From positions 1-38,986 of the forward strand of contig NZ_QMEA01000056.1 of NCBI RefSeq assembly GCF_012912105.1: 38,986 nucleotides of DNA. The letters are read 5' to 3'. The translations under genes and the position numbers were made by a program. The notes beneath the pieces were generated by a model. It ran no database searches. It saw only the letters and a program-made list of their open reading frames with translations, and had not been told where the DNA came from. Origin of the DNA: Brasilonema sp. UFV-L1 (GTDB lineage Bacteria > Cyanobacteriota > Cyanobacteriia > Cyanobacteriales > Nostocaceae). Below, piece by piece: positions 26,834 to 35,845 of this stretch (the stretch's first letter is position 1; every line of letters starts with the position of its first letter).

Positions 26834-29800
26834 ATGCTTAATAATTTGACAATAGGTAACAAAATAGGTGCAGGTGTTGGATTTGGGTTAATGATGCTTG
26901 CCGCTATTGGAGTTATTTCATACCAAACGACAAACAATCTTATTGAAACCTCTGGCTGGCAAACCCATACCTATCAAGTACTTGGAGATTTGAATAATTT
27001 AAGGTCTCAGCTAAAAGAGGCTGAGAAAGCACAACGTAGTTATCTGCTGACGGAAGAAAAAAGTGAAGTACAATCTTACAACAGTGCAATTTCATCTGTT
27101 GAACAAAGTCTCAAATCCTTGAGAAGATTAACGGTAGATAACCCGAATCAGCAGCGTAGAATTGATGCTCTAGAGCCAAAGATTCAACAGAAATTAGAGG
27201 CAATGCAAAGCTCAATTTCTTTGCGTGACAGTCAAGGATTAGATGCTGTCAGGCAACAGGTGTTGACGGATAATAGCGACAGTTTGATGAATGAAATCCG
27301 TCGCCTAACTTTAGATATGGAAAACGAAGAGCGGAATTTATTAGAACAACGCTCTCGGCGAACTCAAGCAGCAACTCATCAGGCAATGAATACTATCACT
27401 TATGGTATTCCCCTAGCTTTTTTACTCTTAACTTTAATTGGTATTTATTTAACTAGAAATATTTCTAAACCTCTTCAAGAACTTTCTAAAGTCACAGAAA
27501 AGCTATCAATGGGAGACTTATCTGTGAGTACAACTGCTAACAATCGCCGGGATGAAATTGGTGTGTTAGCGCAGGCGTTTAACGAGATGGTTGCTAATTT
27601 ACAAAAGACAACTAAGATAAATAATGAACAAAACTGGTTAAAATCTAACGTGGCTAAATTTAGCCAGATGCTGCAAGGTCAGAGAAGTTTAGAAACTGTT
27701 GCTAGTATGATTCTCTGTGAACTTGCTCCATTGGTGAATGCACAACATGGTGTTTTCTACATCATGGACTCTGGTGAGCAACAGCCAATGCTCAAGCTTA
27801 TCGGTAGCTATGCATACCAACAACGGAAACATCTGTCGAACAGATTCCGCTTAGGTGAAGGACTGGTGGGACAATGCGCTCTAGAAAAACAAAAAATTAT
27901 ACTGACAGATGTACCAAGTGACTATATTCATATCAGTTCTGGTTTAGGCGAAGCCAAACCACTGAATATTATTGTGTTACCTGTGCTGTTTGAAAACCAG
28001 GTGACAGCAGTGATTGAGTTAGCTTCTTTTCAACGCTTTGGAGAGATTTCTCTGATTTTTCTAGAGCAAGTTACAGAAACCATAGGTGTGGTGCTAAACA
28101 TCATTGCAGCCGATATCCGCACTCAAGAACTCCTTCAACAATCCCAAGCTTTAACGCAACAGCTACAAATTCAGCAAGAAGAACTTAAGCAGAGTAATCA
28201 AATATTAAAAGAACAGGCCGAGACGTTGCAAGCATCGGAAAAACTCTTGAAGCAGCAGCAAGAAGAATTGCAGCAATCTAACGAAGAATTGCAGCAACTA
28301 ACTGCTGATCTGGAAGAAAAAGCGGAGTTACTATCAGCGCAAAAAAAGGAAGTTGAAAACAAAAATCAGCAACTAGAAGAAACAAGGCAATCATTAGAAG
28401 AGAAAGCAGAACAACTAGCGCTGTCGTCAAAATACAAGTCGGAATTTTTGGCGAATATGTCCCACGAATTGCGGACACCACTCAACAGTTTATTGATTTT
28501 AGCGAAGCTGTTAGCAGATAATGTTGAGGGGAACCTGAGTGCAAAACAAGTAGAATATAGCCGTACAATTCACTCGGCAGGTCATGACCTTTTGGTGTTA
28601 ATCAATGACATTTTAGATTTGGCAAAAATTGAATCTGGAACTATGTCAATTAACATCAACCAAATGCTGTTGACGGAATTGCGTGACTACATAGAAAGTA
28701 CATTTAGGCAAATTGCAACTGACAAAAAGCTTTCTTTCACTATTGAATTAGCTCCAGAACTGCCAACAACAATTGAAACTGATGTAAAATGTTTACAACA
28801 AGTGTTAAAAAATCTGTTAGCAAATGCCTTTAAATTTACAGAACGAGGAGAAGTCAGCTTGCGGCTGTTTGTGGCAAAGCAAGGGTGGAGTTCCGACCAG
28901 GAAACTTTGAATTGTGCCCCTACTGTTATAGCCTTCGCTGTTAAAGATACGGGTATAGGCATTGCTTTGGAAAAGCAAAATATTATTTTTGAGGCATTTC
29001 AACAAGCAGATGGTAGTACGAATCGTAAGTATGAGGGTACAGGGCTAGGCTTGTCAATTTGTCGTAAACTCACTCATCTGTTGGGTGGCGAAATCAAACT
29101 TGAAAGTCGCTTAGGTCAAGGAAGCACGTTTACGCTTTACTTACCCCAAACAAGAGGACAAGAGGATGGGGGGACACGAGGACAAGGAGAAACAGGAGTC
29201 ACACAGGGAAAGAGTCACGCAGGGAGGGAAAGTTTTCTCACTGCGTCCTTTACTCGTTCACTGACTACAAACTCCGAACCAGAGACGCGAACACTTGACC
29301 TTCCCACTCCTTTGATTGACGATAGAGGTAACATCCAACCAGGAGACCGCGTACTTCTGATTGTGGAAGATGATCTCATGTTTGCGCGTATCCTTTTAGA
29401 TATGGCACGACAAAAAGAATTTAAGGTCATTGTCGCTCATAATGGTAGTACAGGTTTGAGGTTGGTACAAAAATTTCAGCCTTCAGCAATCATCCTGGAT
29501 ATCCATTTACCAGAATTGGATGGTTGGACAGTGTTGGATCGTCTCAAGCATGATGCTTCTGTCCGTCATATCCCAGTGCATATTATGACAGTTGAGGAGG
29601 GGCGACAGCGGGGTTTGCAACAAGGGGCGATCGCCTATCTGCAAAAGCCAGTTAGTAGTGAGGCGTTACACCAAGCATTGACGAGAATGAAAGGTTTTGT
29701 CGATCGCAGTGTCAAAAATCTGCTGGTTGTGGAAGATGACCCCACTCAACGACGTAGTATTATGGAACTGATAGGTAACAGCGATGTTGAAACGACTGCT

Positions 29801-30517
29801 GTTGGAACAGGAGCAGAAGCACTAGCGGAGATTCGCTCACAGCATTACGACTGTGTGGTGCTGGATTTAGGACTACCAGACATGAGCGGGTTTGAGTTGA
29901 TTTCACAAATTAAGCAGCAACCACATGGTGAAGCATTGCCCATCATTATCTATACTGCCAGAGAACTGACAAGAGCCGAAGACACTCAACTGCGACGCAT
30001 TGCAGAAACCATTATTGTCAAAGATGTGCGTTCACCCGAACGTTTGCTGGACGAAACTGCTTTGTTCCTGCATCGAGTGCAAGCAAATTTACCGATACCT
30101 AAACGACAAATTCTCGAACAATTGCAATCGTCTGACACCGTACTCGCAGGCAAAAAAGTGCTGATTGTCGATGATGATGTGCGTAACATCTTCGCCCTGA
30201 CAAGTATGCTTGAGCGTTATCAAATGCAGGTTTTGTATGCGGAAAACGGTAAGGATGGCATTGAAGTTTTGCAAAATAACCCAGACATTGATATGGTTTT
30301 GATGGATATGATGATGCCAGAATTGGATGGTTACCAAACAACTCATCTGATTCGACAAAACAATCAATTTAAATCTCTGCCAATCATTGCACTGACTGCA
30401 AAAGCTATGCAAAGCGATCGCGACAAGTGTATTGAAGCTGGTGCATCCGACTACATTTCCAAACCTGTTGACACTGAGCAGTTGCTTTCTCTTTTGCGCG
30501 TTTGGCTATATAGATAG
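26834..30517 (+). CDS. Hybrid sensor histidine kinase: CHASE3-HAMP-GAF-HisKA-HATPase-REC-REC-REC
   Basis: 1227 aa. TM1 is at about 12-30 and TM2 at about 188-208, enclosing a periplasmic CHASE3-type sensor (EAEKAQRSYLLT). HAMP (RNISKPLQELSKVTEKLSMGD) follows, then GAF at about 275-435 and a Gln/Glu coiled coil to 540. The phospho-acceptor His is 544 in SHELRTPLNSLL. The HATPase has the N box LLANAFKFT and the G box DTGIGI plus GTGLGL. Three receivers have probable phospho-Asp at 889 (LDIHLPELDG), 1011 (LDLGLPDMSG) and 1158 (MDMMMPELDG); the last has a complete K motif (ISKPVD). Residues about 772-832 are a Gly/Arg/Thr-rich linker of repeat origin between HATPase and REC1. No HPt or separate regulator is adjacent. 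Confidence 0.95.
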   Translation: MLNNLTIGNKIGAGVGFGLMMLAAIGVISYQTTNNLIETSGWQTHTYQVLGDLNNLRSQLKEAEKAQRSYLLTEEKSEVQSYNSAISSVEQSLKSLRRLTVDNPNQQRRIDALEPKIQQKLEAMQSSISLRDSQGLDAVRQQVLTDNSDSLMNEIRRLTLDMENEERNLLEQRSRRTQAATHQAMNTITYGIPLAFLLLTLIGIYLTRNISKPLQELSKVTEKLSMGDLSVSTTANNRRDEIGVLAQAFNEMVANLQKTTKINNEQNWLKSNVAKFSQMLQGQRSLETVASMILCELAPLVNAQHGVFYIMDSGEQQPMLKLIGSYAYQQRKHLSNRFRLGEGLVGQCALEKQKIILTDVPSDYIHISSGLGEAKPLNIIVLPVLFENQVTAVIELASFQRFGEISLIFLEQVTETIGVVLNIIAADIRTQELLQQSQALTQQLQIQQEELKQSNQILKEQAETLQASEKLLKQQQEELQQSNEELQQLTADLEEKAELLSAQKKEVENKNQQLEETRQSLEEKAEQLALSSKYKSEFLANMSHELRTPLNSLLILAKLLADNVEGNLSAKQVEYSRTIHSAGHDLLVLINDILDLAKIESGTMSININQMLLTELRDYIESTFRQIATDKKLSFTIELAPELPTTIETDVKCLQQVLKNLLANAFKFTERGEVSLRLFVAKQGWSSDQETLNCAPTVIAFAVKDTGIGIALEKQNIIFEAFQQADGSTNRKYEGTGLGLSICRKLTHLLGGEIKLESRLGQGSTFTLYLPQTRGQEDGGTRGQGETGVTQGKSHAGRESFLTASFTRSLTTNSEPETRTLDLPTPLIDDRGNIQPGDRVLLIVEDDLMFARILLDMARQKEFKVIVAHNGSTGLRLVQKFQPSAIILDIHLPELDGWTVLDRLKHDASVRHIPVHIMTVEEGRQRGLQQGAIAYLQKPVSSEALHQALTRMKGFVDRSVKNLLVVEDDPTQRRSIMELIGNSDVETTAVGTGAEALAEIRSQHYDCVVLDLGLPDMSGFELISQIKQQPHGEALPIIIYTARELTRAEDTQLRRIAETIIVKDVRSPERLLDETALFLHRVQANLPIPKRQILEQLQSSDTVLAGKKVLIVDDDVRNIFALTSMLERYQMQVLYAENGKDGIEVLQNNPDIDMVLMDMMMPELDGYQTTHLIRQNNQFKSLPIIALTAKAMQSDRDKCIEAGASDYISKPVDTEQLLSLLRVWLYR

Positions 30518-30571
30518 TTTTCTGCTCTTTAATTCCCTAAGTAATTCTGATTTTACCATAATCAGCTCGTT

Positions 30572-31366
30572 TTACGGAGTCATTGGCGTAAAAAATTTGC
30601 CGTCATTCGTCATTCTTTCTAATTCTCTGGAAAGAGACTGCAGCAGAAGTGATTGAGCTGAGTGCAGAAAAAAATGGTCTCCAGGGAACATCTGCTCAGA
30701 AAAAGCAGCATTTGTTTGTTCTCGCCAAGCTTGGAGTTCATCGTAACTAACTTCTGAATCCTCTAAACCACCAAAGGCTGTTATCGGACAGTTGAGAGTG
30801 GGTTCGGGAGCATAAACGTAAGTTTCAAGGACAGCAAAATCTGCCCGCAAGATGGGGATAAGTAACTGCATGAGTTCGGCATTTTCTAGTACTGCTTTAG
30901 GCGTACCATTAAGACGATACAGTTCTTCTATGAACTCAGGCTCGTTTAAAGCGTGGACGGGCGGTTTTGGGTCAGGGATTTGAGGAGCTCGGCGACCGGA
31001 TACAAACAAGTGAATCGGACTGGTATCATATTCTCTACACAGTAAACGGGCAAGCTCAAAGCTGACAAGCGCACCCATGCTGTGACCGAAGAAGGCGAAT
31101 GGTTTATCTAAATGTGGAAGCAGGGCGGAAGCTAGAAACTCAACCAATGGTTCTAGCTGCGAGAAAGGAGTCAACCTCATCTGGCTTCCTCTTCCAGGAA
31201 GTTCAATCGGACAAACTTCGACAGTCTTTGGTAAATTGTTGAACCACGGGCGAAAAACCAGAGAACTACCCCCTGCGTAGGGAAAGCAGAATAAACGCAC
31301 CGAAGCCTGAGAATTAGGATACGGACAGGTAACGCAGGAGTTATGTGTGTGTGTGGTTTTCATCAT
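30572..31366 (-). CDS. Type II thioesterase (external TE of NRPS/PKS)
   Basis: 264 aa of the GrsT/SrfD-type alpha/beta hydrolase family, stand-alone thioesterases that clear mis-primed carrier domains of non-ribosomal peptide or polyketide synthases. The signature LFCFPYAGGSSLVFRPW is at 25-41, PIELPGRGSQMR at about 53, and the nucleophile elbow GHSMGAL has Ser96. The Asp is probably in LEDSEVSYDELQAWREQT and the His in FPGDHFFLHS. All catalytic elements are present. It is downstream of an MbtH gene with a 161-bp spacer, in a context without any synthetase within this window. The N-terminal 20 residues contain CVTC and are not conserved in the family. Confidence 0.9.
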   Translation of the reverse strand: MMKTTHTHNSCVTCPYPNSQASVRLFCFPYAGGSSLVFRPWFNNLPKTVEVCPIELPGRGSQMRLTPFSQLEPLVEFLASALLPHLDKPFAFFGHSMGALVSFELARLLCREYDTSPIHLFVSGRRAPQIPDPKPPVHALNEPEFIEELYRLNGTPKAVLENAELMQLLIPILRADFAVLETYVYAPEPTLNCPITAFGGLEDSEVSYDELQAWREQTNAAFSEQMFPGDHFFLHSAQSLLLQSLSRELERMTNDGKFFTPMTP

Positions 31367-31410
31367 CTAACTTCGCGCATTGCACTTTTTTCTTATAGGA
31401 CCGTCATTTG

Positions 31411-31472
31411 TCATGAGTCATTTCTTCTTTATTTAACTTCTTTATTTAAGTTTAAAGACAAATGACTCATGA
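31411..31472. repeat. Hairpin of the dispersed ATTTGTC / TCATGAGTC repeat family
   Basis: TCATGAGTCATTT (31411-31423) is perfectly inverted at 31460-31472 around a TTCTTTATTTAA-rich loop. The same words occur upstream of surE. It lies between MbtH and the thioesterase gene and could end or attenuate the transcript. Confidence 0.55.
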
Positions 31473-31527
31473 TTGATTCAAATCATACAGGACGACCACT
31501 ACAAGTTAATATGCAAGCTTATTTGCA

Positions 31528-31755
31528 TTATACCTCACTGTGAGCAGCTTCCTCCATCTTTTTCCGAAGACTCAGTGGTCTCATGTCAGTCCAAACTTCT
31601 TTAATGTAATCCAGACATTCTTGTTTGGGACCACTTTTACCAACATCTTTCCAGCCAAGAGGATTGTCGCGATCAGCAGGCCAAATTGAATATTGTTCTT
31701 CATGATTGACTACAACTTTGTAAATAGTCGTGTCTTCTTTGTCGTCTTGGTACAT
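31528..31755 (-). CDS. MbtH family protein
   Basis: 75 aa, the family standard. The signature is complete: [19 protein letters not shown], then [26 protein letters not shown], with the two conserved Trp residues and the RPLSLR end. MbtH proteins bind adenylation domains of non-ribosomal peptide synthetases and are needed for their folding or activity. The ATG has a strong GGAGAG about 6 nt upstream. It lies 56 bp downstream of a 108-aa gene of unknown function, and upstream of the thioesterase. No adenylation domain is coded here, so it must act on a synthetase encoded elsewhere. Confidence 0.95.
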   Translation of the reverse strand: MYQDDKEDTTIYKVVVNHEEQYSIWPADRDNPLGWKDVGKSGPKQECLDYIKEVWTDMRPLSLRKKMEEAAHSEV

Positions 31756-31811
31756 ATTTCTCTCCAGTCAGTTAATCAGATATGTTTTGTATGCTTTTTT
31801 CGTAAAAACTA

Positions 31812-32138
31812 TCACCCTTCTATTGGTTCAAGGTGTCCTTTTCCTTCTAAAGTTGCCAGGTCAATATCTGCTATGCATCGAACTTTTACGTAGTTTAAAG
31901 ATAAGTTACCAACTATGTGAGCCTGACCCTTTTTGTTCTCAAAGTCAGCTTTACTGAAATTAGATGCTTCTGGATCAAGTCTGACACCTAAATCAGTCCC
32001 TCCCCTAGTATTCATGAATTTGATGTGAACATATCCACGCTCAATAGATTCTTTCAAAGCAGCGGCTGTTTTCTCAGGTCTTAAGCTGGCTTCAACGGGA
32101 TGCTCGCCTTGTGACAATCGTTGTACTAACTCGTTCAT
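31812..32138 (-). CDS. Conserved-looking small protein of unknown function (108 aa), MbtH neighbour
   Basis: 108 aa, soluble, no signal peptide or membrane span. Two parts are visible: an N-terminal helical segment (ELVQRLSQGEHPVEASLRPEKTAAALKESIERG) and a C-terminal beta-rich part (VHIKFMNTRGGTDLGVRL, HIVGNLSLNYVKVRC, DIDLATLEGKGHLEPIE). I do not recognise the family. The gene lies between the 102-aa gene (45 bp upstream) and MbtH (56 bp downstream) on one strand, so co-transcription is likely. A role in producing or modifying a peptide natural product is only an inference from the neighbours. Confidence 0.7.
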   Translation of the reverse strand: MNELVQRLSQGEHPVEASLRPEKTAAALKESIERGYVHIKFMNTRGGTDLGVRLDPEASNFSKADFENKKGQAHIVGNLSLNYVKVRCIADIDLATLEGKGHLEPIEG

Positions 32139-32183
32139 GAAAGTGTCTACCCCTTAAAAATCGCTTTTGTCTTAATTTGCTGA

Positions 32184-32492
32184 TCACCCTACTTTCACAG
32201 GTTCATAAACTGGAATTTCAAACGCGAGGGTCTTTTGACAAAATTCTTTCCACTCAGGAGTTACATTGTCAAAGATAATATTTTCGTCTTTGAAAATTCC
32301 ATCTGTGACGACGTAGTTTTCTTGGAGATATAGAAAGTCATCATCAGTGAGTGTTCTATTCACTTCGACTTCCTTGCCATCAATCTCTTTCTTTTCTTTT
32401 CTCGTATTTTCAGCATTCTCAGTCCAATGACTAAACTCGCGCAATTTTTTGATTGGATAGGCTTTGCAATATTTTCCCATGCTTGCCATCAT
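32184..32492 (-). CDS. Small protein of unknown function (102 aa), first gene of the MbtH group
   Basis: 102 aa, charged and soluble. Recognisable stretches are GKYCKAYPIKKLREFSHW near the N-terminus, a basic/acidic centre (NTRKEKKEIDGKEVEVNRTL), DDDFLYLQENYVVTDG and IIFDNVTPEWKEFCQKTLAFEIPVYEP at the end. Two Cys (positions about 9 and 87) and several aromatic residues could be functional. I do not recognise the family. AGAGG lies 5 nt before the first ATG; the ATG four codons on could also serve. It is the promoter-proximal gene of a minus-strand group of four that includes MbtH and a type II thioesterase, with a STRR repeat immediately upstream (from 32569). Confidence 0.7.
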   Translation of the reverse strand: MMASMGKYCKAYPIKKLREFSHWTENAENTRKEKKEIDGKEVEVNRTLTDDDFLYLQENYVVTDGIFKDENIIFDNVTPEWKEFCQKTLAFEIPVYEPVKVG

Positions 32493-32568
32493 AGTACCTC
32501 TTGAAAAAAACTACATAAATCAGATTTTATACAAATTGCTATCGATTTATTTATGTTTCTCGAATTGC

Positions 32569-32640
32569 TTTAACAGTTATCAGTTATCACTGTGTACTGT
32601 GTACTGTGTACTGTGTACTGTGTACTGTGTACTGTTTTAA
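32569..32640 (+). repeat. STRR heptamer array, copy 1 (6.6 x ACTGTGT)
   Basis: A leader TTTAACAGTTATCAGTTATC is followed by perfect tandem ACTGTGT (32589-32634, six full units plus ACTG) and TTTTAA. Heptanucleotide tandem repeats of this kind are known from heterocystous cyanobacteria. It lies about 75 bp upstream of the 102-aa gene. Confidence 0.9.
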
Positions 32641-33424
32641 TTGTCAAAGAAATTCTTGAAAAGTTAAAGTCGCAATTAACAGAAAAGATAAAGTAGGTCG
32701 GTAGAAATAGGGAAAGTATTGTTTTTCAAGAAAGCGCTCTGGTTTGAATTGCTTCGGTGATGCAAATTCTGGCTTAGATTGGCTTAGATATATTGAAAGT
32801 TATTTTTAATTGGCACCTTTTACTCTAAAAGAAATCTATTGCATTTAGCAAGCCTCAAATCATAGATAATACTTATCAATAATTTTTCTAGATATTAGCG
32901 ATCACTATTTTAAGAAAATTCATACTTTTGATAGGTATTCAAAAAAGATTTTAAATGCAATTGTCTTTCATTCATCTTACTGAGTGATTATATATAGTCT
33001 ATATTATAGATGTTCACTCACCGAAAAGTGTTTACTAATAAATGCTGTCTGTTGGTAATACAGAGAATAATGTGGTGTATAAATAAACATGTGCAATGAG
33101 GGTTTTCTGAATATTGACTTGACATCATGAAATTATATGAATGAATTAGTGTTAATCAATAGCAATGGTGTATTTAAGATTTACCTACTATATGTAAACT
33201 TTTATTGGTTGCAGTTTCATTAAGCTTGCTTTATCGATGCAAATGAATTTCAATAATCTCCTATGAGTCGCGTTATCAACTAGAGATTTCGTGGCGTGAC
33301 AAAGTTAAAGAAAAATCATGAAATCTAATGAGCTTGTTTTCAGCCTGTTGCAATCAGGCGCAATTTTTGTGTTGGTTGGTCACATCTGTTACTAGAAGCG
33401 AGGAAATATCATCAAAAAGTTCTG
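32641..33424. other. 0.8-kb AT-rich gene-free stretch between two STRR copies
   Basis: No ORF with coding character, RNA gene or clear promoter was found on either strand. The sequence is AT-rich and includes a TATATATAGTCTATATTATA-like patch near 32992. It may hold promoters for the divergent neighbours (the 102-aa gene and the acylase) but no box can be assigned with confidence. Confidence 0.5.
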
Positions 33425-33482
33425 TTTAACAGTTATCAGTTATCAGTGTGTACTGTGTACTGTGTACTGTGTACTGTTTTAA
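33425..33482 (+). repeat. STRR heptamer array, copy 2
   Basis: The same leader and trailer as at 32569-32640, with one AGTGTGT variant and three ACTGTGT units plus ACTG (33445-33476). It is exactly 14 bp, two heptamers, shorter than copy 1. It ends 39 bp before the acylase start. Confidence 0.9.
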
Positions 33483-33521
33483 ATTCGGTTCTATTCTTCT
33501 AATGAATATCTCAAGACAAGT

Positions 33522-35624
33522 ATGGGCTATTTATACAAAACTTTCAGGCGAAAGCCATTTCGACTGTTATCATTTTTACTTGGTATCATCTTTGCTCTAG
33601 TTTTGGGATGTCAAACTTCTGCACGAGTCGCAAAAAGTACTGAAATCCTCTGGGATACTTACGGAATACCCCACATTTACGGCAAAGATGTCCAAAGTGC
33701 ATTTCAAGCTTTCGGTTGGGCACAGATGCAAAGTCACGGTAACTTGCTTTTGCGTCTCTACGGTCAAGCGCGGGGACGTGCTGCTGAATACTGGGGAGAA
33801 AAATATTTAGAATCAGACCGTTGGGTTCTCACGACGGGAATTCCAGAACGTGCAAGTTCTTGGTATAATTCACAAAGTCCAACTTTTCGTAACTACCTAG
33901 ATGCCTTTGCTGCTGGAATTAATGCTTATGCTAAGGAGCATAAAGAAAAGCTTGACGACGAGGTAGAGGCTGTACTTCCAGTCAAGGCGGAAGATGTTCT
34001 GGCTCACTTACATCGAGTTTTGCATTTTACTTTTGTTGTCAACCCAGAAGAAGTTGCAGGCGTCGCTAAGGAAGAATCAAAAGCAGGATCTAATGGTTGG
34101 GCCATAGCACCAAAACGTTCTGAAAGTGGTAAAGCGATGTTGCTTGCAAACCCACATTTGCTTTGGTCGGATTTATTTTTGTGGTACGAAGCACAAGTAA
34201 CTGCTCCCGGTATTGATGCTTACGGTGCAACACTGGTTGGAATTCCTGTGTTGGCGATCGCCTTCAATGACAATTTAGGTTGGACTCACACCGTCAACAC
34301 TTTCGATGGCTGGGATGCTTACAAACTGGAGCTCGTTGAAAATGGTTATCGCTTTGATGGCAAAGTGCGTCCTTTCCAAACAACAAACCTTTCGGTGAAA
34401 GTAAGGCAAAAAGATGGTACAATAAGTACTCAACCCCTAGTTGTGAAACGTTCTATTCACGGACCAGTTGTCACAGAGAAAGACGGACAAGCCATAGCAC
34501 TACGCGTTGTTGGTCTTGACCGACCTGGGGTACTTGAACAGTGGTGGGATATGGCGCGTTCCCAAAACCTCAAACAATTTGAAACTGCACTCCAACGCCT
34601 GCAACTCCCGATGTTCACGGTGATGTATGCAGATAGAGATGGACACATCATGCATCTGTTCAACGGTCAAGTTCCGGTTCGTTCTCAAGGTGATTTTCAA
34701 TATTGGCAAGGGGTTATTCCTGGTGACACTTCTAAAACCTTATGGACGAAAATTCATCCCTACCAAGATTTACCACGCGTCGTTGACCCAGAAAGCGGCT
34801 GGTTGCAAAATGCCAATGATCCACCTTGGACAACAACATTTCCTACAGCTATCAAACCAGATAATTATCCACCTTACATCGCACCGCCTGGTCCCACGAA
34901 TTTTCGGGCGCAGCGTTCAGTCCGAATGCTGTTTGAGGATGACAAAATTTCTTTTGATGAACTGGTAGAATACAAGCATTCGACGCGGATGGAACTAGCA
35001 GATCGCCTACTAGATGACTTAATTCCCGCAGCACGACAGTCTGGTAGTGAATTAGCAAGGCGATCGGCAGATGTCTTACAAGCCTGGGATCGGCAAGCCA
35101 ATGCAGATAGCAAAGGTGCAGTACTCTTCGCTGCTTGGGCAGAAGAGATGAACTTAGATAAGACATTTAGTAAACCTTGGAGTGAAGACTCTCCACGCAC
35201 CACACCCGACGGTTTAGCTGATCCCAAATCGGCAGTTGCAACACTCGAAGCTGTTGCTACCAAAGTGGAAAAAACATACGGGGCGCTAGATGTCGCGTGG
35301 GGAGATGTTTTCCGTATAACGGTAAGCAATAAAGATTTACCTGCGAATGGTGGTAATGGAGGTCTTGGTATTTTCCGCGTCGTTAATTTTACACCAAAAG
35401 CAGAAGGTCGCTTCCAAGCAGTTGCTGGTGATTCGTTCGTCGCGGCGATTGAGTTTTCTCAACCAGTCAAAGCGATGGCGCTGATTGGCTACGGTAATTC
35501 AACTCAACCAGGTTCGCCCCATGTCAGTGATCAGTTACAGTTGTTTGCTCGCAAGCAGTTGCGTTCAGTTTGGCGAGAGCGTTCTGATATTCTAGCTCAC
35601 TTGGAAGAACGTAAGGTATTGTGA
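33522..35624 (+). CDS. Penicillin acylase-family lipoprotein (AHL acylase-like)
   Basis: 700 aa Ntn-hydrolase precursor. The N-terminus has a basic start, a hydrophobic stretch and a lipobox ending in Cys30 (ALVLGC), so it is probably an envelope lipoprotein. The alpha part includes ILWDTYGIPHIYG and the family pattern AFGWAQMQ. The autocatalytic site is AGSNGWAIAP, making Ser190 the probable new N-terminus of the beta subunit; ANPHLLWSDLFLWYEA follows as usual. Relatives include penicillin G acylase and the acyl-homoserine-lactone acylase AiiC reported from Anabaena sp. PCC 7120, so quorum-signal or acyl-amide hydrolysis is possible; the substrate is not shown. Its stop TGA appears to be one half of a target duplication (next feature). 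Confidence 0.9.
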   Translation: MGYLYKTFRRKPFRLLSFLLGIIFALVLGCQTSARVAKSTEILWDTYGIPHIYGKDVQSAFQAFGWAQMQSHGNLLLRLYGQARGRAAEYWGEKYLESDRWVLTTGIPERASSWYNSQSPTFRNYLDAFAAGINAYAKEHKEKLDDEVEAVLPVKAEDVLAHLHRVLHFTFVVNPEEVAGVAKEESKAGSNGWAIAPKRSESGKAMLLANPHLLWSDLFLWYEAQVTAPGIDAYGATLVGIPVLAIAFNDNLGWTHTVNTFDGWDAYKLELVENGYRFDGKVRPFQTTNLSVKVRQKDGTISTQPLVVKRSIHGPVVTEKDGQAIALRVVGLDRPGVLEQWWDMARSQNLKQFETALQRLQLPMFTVMYADRDGHIMHLFNGQVPVRSQGDFQYWQGVIPGDTSKTLWTKIHPYQDLPRVVDPESGWLQNANDPPWTTTFPTAIKPDNYPPYIAPPGPTNFRAQRSVRMLFEDDKISFDELVEYKHSTRMELADRLLDDLIPAARQSGSELARRSADVLQAWDRQANADSKGAVLFAAWAEEMNLDKTFSKPWSEDSPRTTPDGLADPKSAVATLEAVATKVEKTYGALDVAWGDVFRITVSNKDLPANGGNGGLGIFRVVNFTPKAEGRFQAVAGDSFVAAIEFSQPVKAMALIGYGNSTQPGSPHVSDQLQLFARKQLRSVWRERSDILAHLEERKVL

Positions 35625-35772
35625 TACCGATTTAAAAAATGTTTGCGACAGATGACCCCACCCTCGCTTTTAGCTGCGCTAAAATCTTTCCCTCCCCGAA
35701 TTCGCGGGGAGGGTTAGGGAGGGGTTTAAAAGTTTTCAACTCCATGTGTCGCATTCTTTTTTCAAACTGGTA
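35625..35772. mobile_element. 148-bp MITE abutting the acylase stop codon
   Basis: Ends share TACC...GGTA and about 21 of 27 bp (a poly-A run, then GCGACA). TGA flanks both sides (35622-35624 and 35773-35775), a likely 3-bp TNA duplication. Inside is CCCTCCCCG/CGGGGAGGG (35690-35713), a strong hairpin of the widespread GGGAGGGTTAGGGAGGGG type. It can also serve as a terminator. Confidence 0.7.
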
Positions 35773-35797
35773 TGACACAAAAGGTACAGGGAGACAC

Positions 35798-35826
35798 AAA
35801 CCCGGTTTCTTAAAGAAACCGGGTTT
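35798..35826. repeat. AAACCCGGTTTCT palindrome
   Basis: AAACCCGGTTTCTT is followed after one base by its complement; the 14-bp stem is perfect. The word is a very common dispersed palindrome in cyanobacteria. It lies 20 bp before the metF stop, so it may act as terminator for the minus-strand gene. Confidence 0.75.
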
Positions 35827-35845
35827 CTACGTACGCAAACTACCT

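Noticed and set aside
29986-30412. Several minus-strand open frames inside the hybrid kinase gene
   Set aside because: Shadow frames of the receiver-domain coding sequence without start signals.
32589-32634. Tandem repeats considered as CRISPR array
   Set aside because: Units are contiguous heptamers with no spacers and no cas genes nearby.
34874-35329. 151-codon minus-strand open frame
   Set aside because: Antisense shadow of the acylase gene, which has clear family motifs on the plus strand.
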